Shown here piece by piece: positions 6,431 to 7,539 of a DNA stretch of 7,539 nucleotides (positions within the stretch are counted from its first letter, which is position 1; every line of letters begins with the position of its first letter). The stretch spans positions 1-7,539 of the forward strand of contig CAJBPC010000438.1 of assembly GCA_903957405.1 (NCBI GenBank), read 5' to 3'. The position numbers and the translations under genes are program-made. The notes beneath the pieces are model-generated. The model saw nothing but the letters and a program-made list of their open reading frames with translations. It was not told where the DNA came from and ran no database searches. Source of the stretch: an uncultured bacterium. GTDB taxonomy: Bacteria > Bacteroidota > Bacteroidia > Chitinophagales > Chitinophagaceae.

Positions 6431-6472
6431 AACACCTCATCAAACGTACGATCAATCCCCGCAACAGATACC

Positions 6473-7539
6473 ATGCCCATACACTTGAACGTATCCAACG
6501 ACATTTCCGTGCTGGCCGCCGGGCTCACTGCCAGGGTGGGCGGACAGCACCGCGATCCCTTCCAGTCGGAGTGGGTCGTCACCCAGACCGCCGGGATGAA
6601 CGACTGGCTGAAGCAACGCTTCGCCGCCGACCTGGGCATCGCCGCCAACATCCGCTTCTGTTCGCCGGATGATGTCGTCTCGCAGGTCCGTTACTGGCTG
6701 CAGCCGGCCGGCAAACAGCCGCTGGACCGAGAGATCGTCCGCTGGGCGCTCTTCGGACTGCTGGGCAACCCTGATTTTCAGACGGCGCATCCCGAGAAGG
6801 CCGCGTATTTCAGCGACAGCGACATCCGCCGGATCTCCCTGGCCGATGAGATGGCCGATCTTTTCGACCAGTACCAGATCTATCGTTCCGATCTGCTGAC
6901 CGAATGGCGCCAACGCCGGATGAACGGAGAAGCGCCGGCCGACTGGCAGGAATGGCTCTGGATCCGGCTACAGGGGCAGTTTGATGCAACGCATATCGAC
7001 CGGGTCGAGGCCAAACGCACCCTGCGCGAAGCCTTACGGGATCCCGAAGCCAGAGCCCTCGTCAGCCGGCGCATGCCCACCCTGCAGGTCTTCGGCGTGG
7101 CCGTGATCACACCCTATCACCTGGAGATCCTATACGTGCTCTCCACGTTCATCGACGTGTATCTCTACCTCGTGAACCCGGCCCCCGGTGAGTACTGGCT
7201 GGACGATACGACGGAACGGCTCTTGTCCGCCAAACGACGCAGCGGTGCCAGGGCGCTGCCCCATGCCGCCAGCGCCAGCCTGGGCAATGAGCTGCTGATC
7301 AACCTCGGTCGCCTCATCAAGGAATCTTTCTCCCTCCTGTTTCGCGACGAAGACATCATCAACCTGTACGATCCCGAAGAGGCCGCCCCGCCCACCGGAG
7401 AACGGCTGCTGCATAAGATCCAGCGAGATATCCAGGGCAACCGCCACGGCGATGGGCGCGAAGTGATCCTGCCAGCGGATATCAACGACGGCTCGCTCGT
7501 GCTGAGCGGATCATTCACCCCGCTGCGGGAAGTGGAAGC
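6473..7539 (+). CDS. recC: Exodeoxyribonuclease V gamma subunit RecC, N-terminal part (runs off window)
   Basis: The frame from ATG 6473 stays open to the window end, giving 355 complete codons of a protein normally near 1,100 residues. RecC is the RecBCD subunit that splits the DNA strands and scans for Chi. Family hallmarks are clear: WVVTQTAGMNDWLKQ (34-48), followed by LGIAANIRFCSPDDVV (54-69), VFGVAVITPYHLEIL near the middle, and SGSFTPLREVE at the very end. The last matches the conserved SPLREVE motif of the RecC helicase-like domain. The break at 7539 is simply the window edge. The order recD-recC, with recB presumably downstream, differs from that of E. coli. No Shine-Dalgarno precedes the start. 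The leader contains CCCCGCAACA (6457-6466), identical to part of the structured RNA at 977-986. Confidence 0.95.
   Translation, partial: MPIHLNVSNDISVLAAGLTARVGGQHRDPFQSEWVVTQTAGMNDWLKQRFAADLGIAANIRFCSPDDVVSQVRYWLQPAGKQPLDREIVRWALFGLLGNPDFQTAHPEKAAYFSDSDIRRISLADEMADLFDQYQIYRSDLLTEWRQRRMNGEAPADWQEWLWIRLQGQFDATHIDRVEAKRTLREALRDPEARALVSRRMPTLQVFGVAVITPYHLEILYVLSTFIDVYLYLVNPAPGEYWLDDTTERLLSAKRRSGARALPHAASASLGNELLINLGRLIKESFSLLFRDEDIINLYDPEEAAPPTGERLLHKIQRDIQGNRHGDGREVILPADINDGSLVLSGSFTPLREVE

Overview
The window looks like a fragment of a Bacteroidota/Chlorobiota-type (FCB group) chromosome. None of the genes has a Shine-Dalgarno sequence at a useful distance. The best promoter fits the Bacteroidota pattern (TTG, 20 nt, TAnnTTTG), and a RecBCD-type recombination locus is present in the order recD-recC. 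The taxonomic call is inference and is not precise below that level. All supported genes lie on the + strand.

Layout: (i) 1-199 has no convincing gene, but carries a partial copy of the sequence that surrounds the reverse transcriptase start codon. (ii) 200-826 encodes a small von Willebrand factor A (vWA) protein with a complete metal-binding MIDAS. (iii) 824-1003 is an AT-rich promoter region with a 10-bp inverted repeat. It is followed by a striking 92-nt element (894-985) closed by a perfect GC-rich stem and starting almost exactly at the predicted transcription start. (iv) 1004-3425 is a tight operon: a reverse transcriptase (RT) of the Abi/unknown-group kind, a lone type I restriction specificity (HsdS)-like protein, and an unknown 153-aa protein. 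(v) 3487-4554 encodes a protein with a Cys4 zinc-binding motif and a probable C-terminal winged helix. (vi) 4643-6430 is recD, and 6473 to the window end is the N-terminal third of recC.

The most interesting unit is 824-3425, perhaps with the flanking vWA and zinc/winged-helix genes. It combines promoter, structured leader RNA, RT, DNA-recognition-like protein and a small unknown. Several RT-based phage defence systems (DRT types, retrons) pair an RT with an upstream structured RNA. This RT lacks the retron hallmarks I can look for, and I know of no described system that joins such an RT to an HsdS-like subunit without HsdM/HsdR. I therefore propose a candidate undescribed RT-based defence system sitting beside recDC. 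The assignment to defence is inference; the RT, vWA, RecD and RecC calls are firm.
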